50,931 bases of DNA from Hyphomicrobium sp. (GTDB taxonomy: Bacteria > Pseudomonadota > Alphaproteobacteria > Rhizobiales > Hyphomicrobiaceae), in the NCBI GenBank assembly GCA_022843145.1, contig JALHOF010000023.1, positions 1 through 50,931 of the forward strand. The letters run 5' to 3'. The notes beneath the pieces were generated by a model. It ran no database searches and was not told where the DNA came from. It was given only the letters and a program-made list of their open reading frames with translations. Shown here one piece after another: positions 50,275-50,931 of this stretch. The position numbers and the translations under genes were made by a program. Each line of letters starts with the position of its first letter. The stretch's first letter is position 1.

Positions 50275-50828
50275 TTAGACGGTGCCAGGCCCCGCTCGAA
50301 GGGTTGCTCTGAAGCAGCGAGACCCCCCCCTGTCGAGCAGGTAGCTGTGATGCGGTCGTATCGCTTCGGAGCCCTGCACTTTCTTGCCGTTGGCACTACG
50401 AATCCACAGTCCAGACAGATGCGAGCGTGCCAGTCCTTCGAGCGAGTAAGGCAAAGCACTGACTTGATATCCAGCGAGCTCCTTGAGCCGGGCAAGATCG
50501 TGGATCGCCACAAGATGGTCCTGGAAGGTAAGTAGCTTGGCCTCCCGTAATTCGCGCAGCACGCGATTGACATGGATCGCACTGAGACCGACTGCGTCGG
50601 CGAGGTCGTATTGGGTGAGCGGACAGTGGAATTTCAATCCTTCCGCCAACCCAACCAACTGAATTCGGTCGAGTAGCTCTAGAAAAAAGTGCGCCGTCCG
50701 TTCGCGAGCTGAGCGCCGACCAATGCTTGCCAGATGCTCCACTGTGATTGCCTCGTCGCGCGAGATCGCCCACAGGATCGCAGACCCAAGATGCGGAAAT
50801 TCAACAAACAACTGAACCGCCCCGAGAT
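50275..50828 (-). pseudogene. Crp/Fnr-family regulator truncated at its N-terminus
   Basis: The remaining part holds the end of the dimerisation helix (S-I-G-R-R-S-A-R-E-R-T-A-H-F-F-L-E-L) and the Crp-type helix-turn-helix (L-T-Q-Y-D-L-A-D-A-V-G-L-S-A-I-H-V-N-R-V-L-R-E-L-R). The cyclic-nucleotide-binding-like sensor (first about 100 residues) is missing: the open frame continues upstream into unrelated sequence that is the antisense of the IS3 element start. An unusually long tail (about 45 residues after G-Y-Q-V-S-A-L-P) is also seen. It could still make a short DNA-binding protein, but a normal start is lost. Confidence 0.7.
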
Positions 50829-50862
50829 TGCCGGAGGCTCCAACTCTTGAGAGACTGGAGCC

Positions 50863-50931
50863 ATGACGAACCATACCAAATCCCCGAAGTTCTCGCCGGA
50901 GGTGCGTGAGCGAGCCGTCCGGATGGTGCTC
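50863..50931 (+). mobile_element. IS3-family element, start of OrfA (runs off right edge)
   Basis: The visible product reads M-T-N-H-T-K-S-P-K-F-S-P-E-V-R-E-R-A-V-R-M-V-L, the characteristic opening of IS3-family (IS407/IS51-like) OrfA. Its ribosome binding site is actggagcc. The junction with the Crp/Fnr gene lies near 50829 (tgccggaggctcc), which would be the left inverted repeat. The frame is intact as far as seen, so unlike the remnant at 47968 this copy may be active. Confidence 0.75.

Noticed and set aside
1-50931. CRISPR arrays, tRNA/rRNA genes, riboswitches and prophage modules
   Set aside because: No spaced direct-repeat array, no tRNA T-arm/acceptor pattern and no phage structural genes were recognised in reading both strands.

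Overview
The window is high-GC, densely packed bacterial DNA that most resembles a methylotrophic member of the Hyphomicrobiales (alphaproteobacteria). The evidence is a lspA-linked BamF-like lipoprotein, a TIGR02301-type protein, a ClpN/coiled-coil protein, an Irr-type iron box, and above all a methanesulfonate monooxygenase (msm) cluster. No tRNA, rRNA, CRISPR array or phage module was seen.

Region 1 (1-18.8 kb) is ordinary chromosome: the 5' end of a divergent tadA, an RsuA/RluB-type pseudouridine synthase, rsmD, a short BLUF photoreceptor, a patatin-like lipase, mutL, a BamF-like lipoprotein, lspA, ileS, a formyltransferase-fold protein, a ClpN/coiled-coil protein, an SRAP protein, a Nudix hydrolase, several small envelope proteins, a LysE exporter and an L,D-transpeptidase. 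ileS carries two in-frame palindromic insertions.

Region 2 (18.8-40 kb) reads as one methanesulfonate-use island. Leftward runs msmABCD (oxygenase alpha and beta, Rieske ferredoxin, reductase) plus a small membrane protein. The alpha subunit has the unusual C-X-H-X26-C-X2-H Rieske spacing of MsmA. Divergently runs a five-gene ABC importer with one binding protein, two permeases and two ATPases. The two ATPases have complementary defects: an altered signature in one and a missing switch histidine in the other. This predicts a heterodimer with one canonical and one degenerate ATP site. Then come a small membrane protein, a GldA-type ATPase and a GldF-GldG fusion, a Tat-exported SoxC-like sulfite dehydrogenase with a monohaem cytochrome c, a divergent PanB-family enzyme, a GcvT-family folate protein, a TauE/SafE anion exporter and a LysR regulator. 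Together they suggest uptake of methanesulfonate, its cleavage to formaldehyde and sulfite, oxidation or export of sulfite, and folate-linked handling of the C1 unit. The last step is inference.

Region 3 (40-50.9 kb) holds two unrecognised conserved-looking proteins, an Fe(III)-binding protein behind an Irr-like (ICE) box, a stand-alone CheB-type methylesterase, a Cu,Zn superoxide dismutase, a PQQ-type sugar dehydrogenase-like lipoprotein, a thioredoxin-reductase-like flavoprotein, decayed IS110, IS66 and IS3 remnants, and at the right edge a Crp/Fnr regulator that has lost its sensor domain beside the start of an IS3-family element. This end is an accessory, insertion-rich zone.
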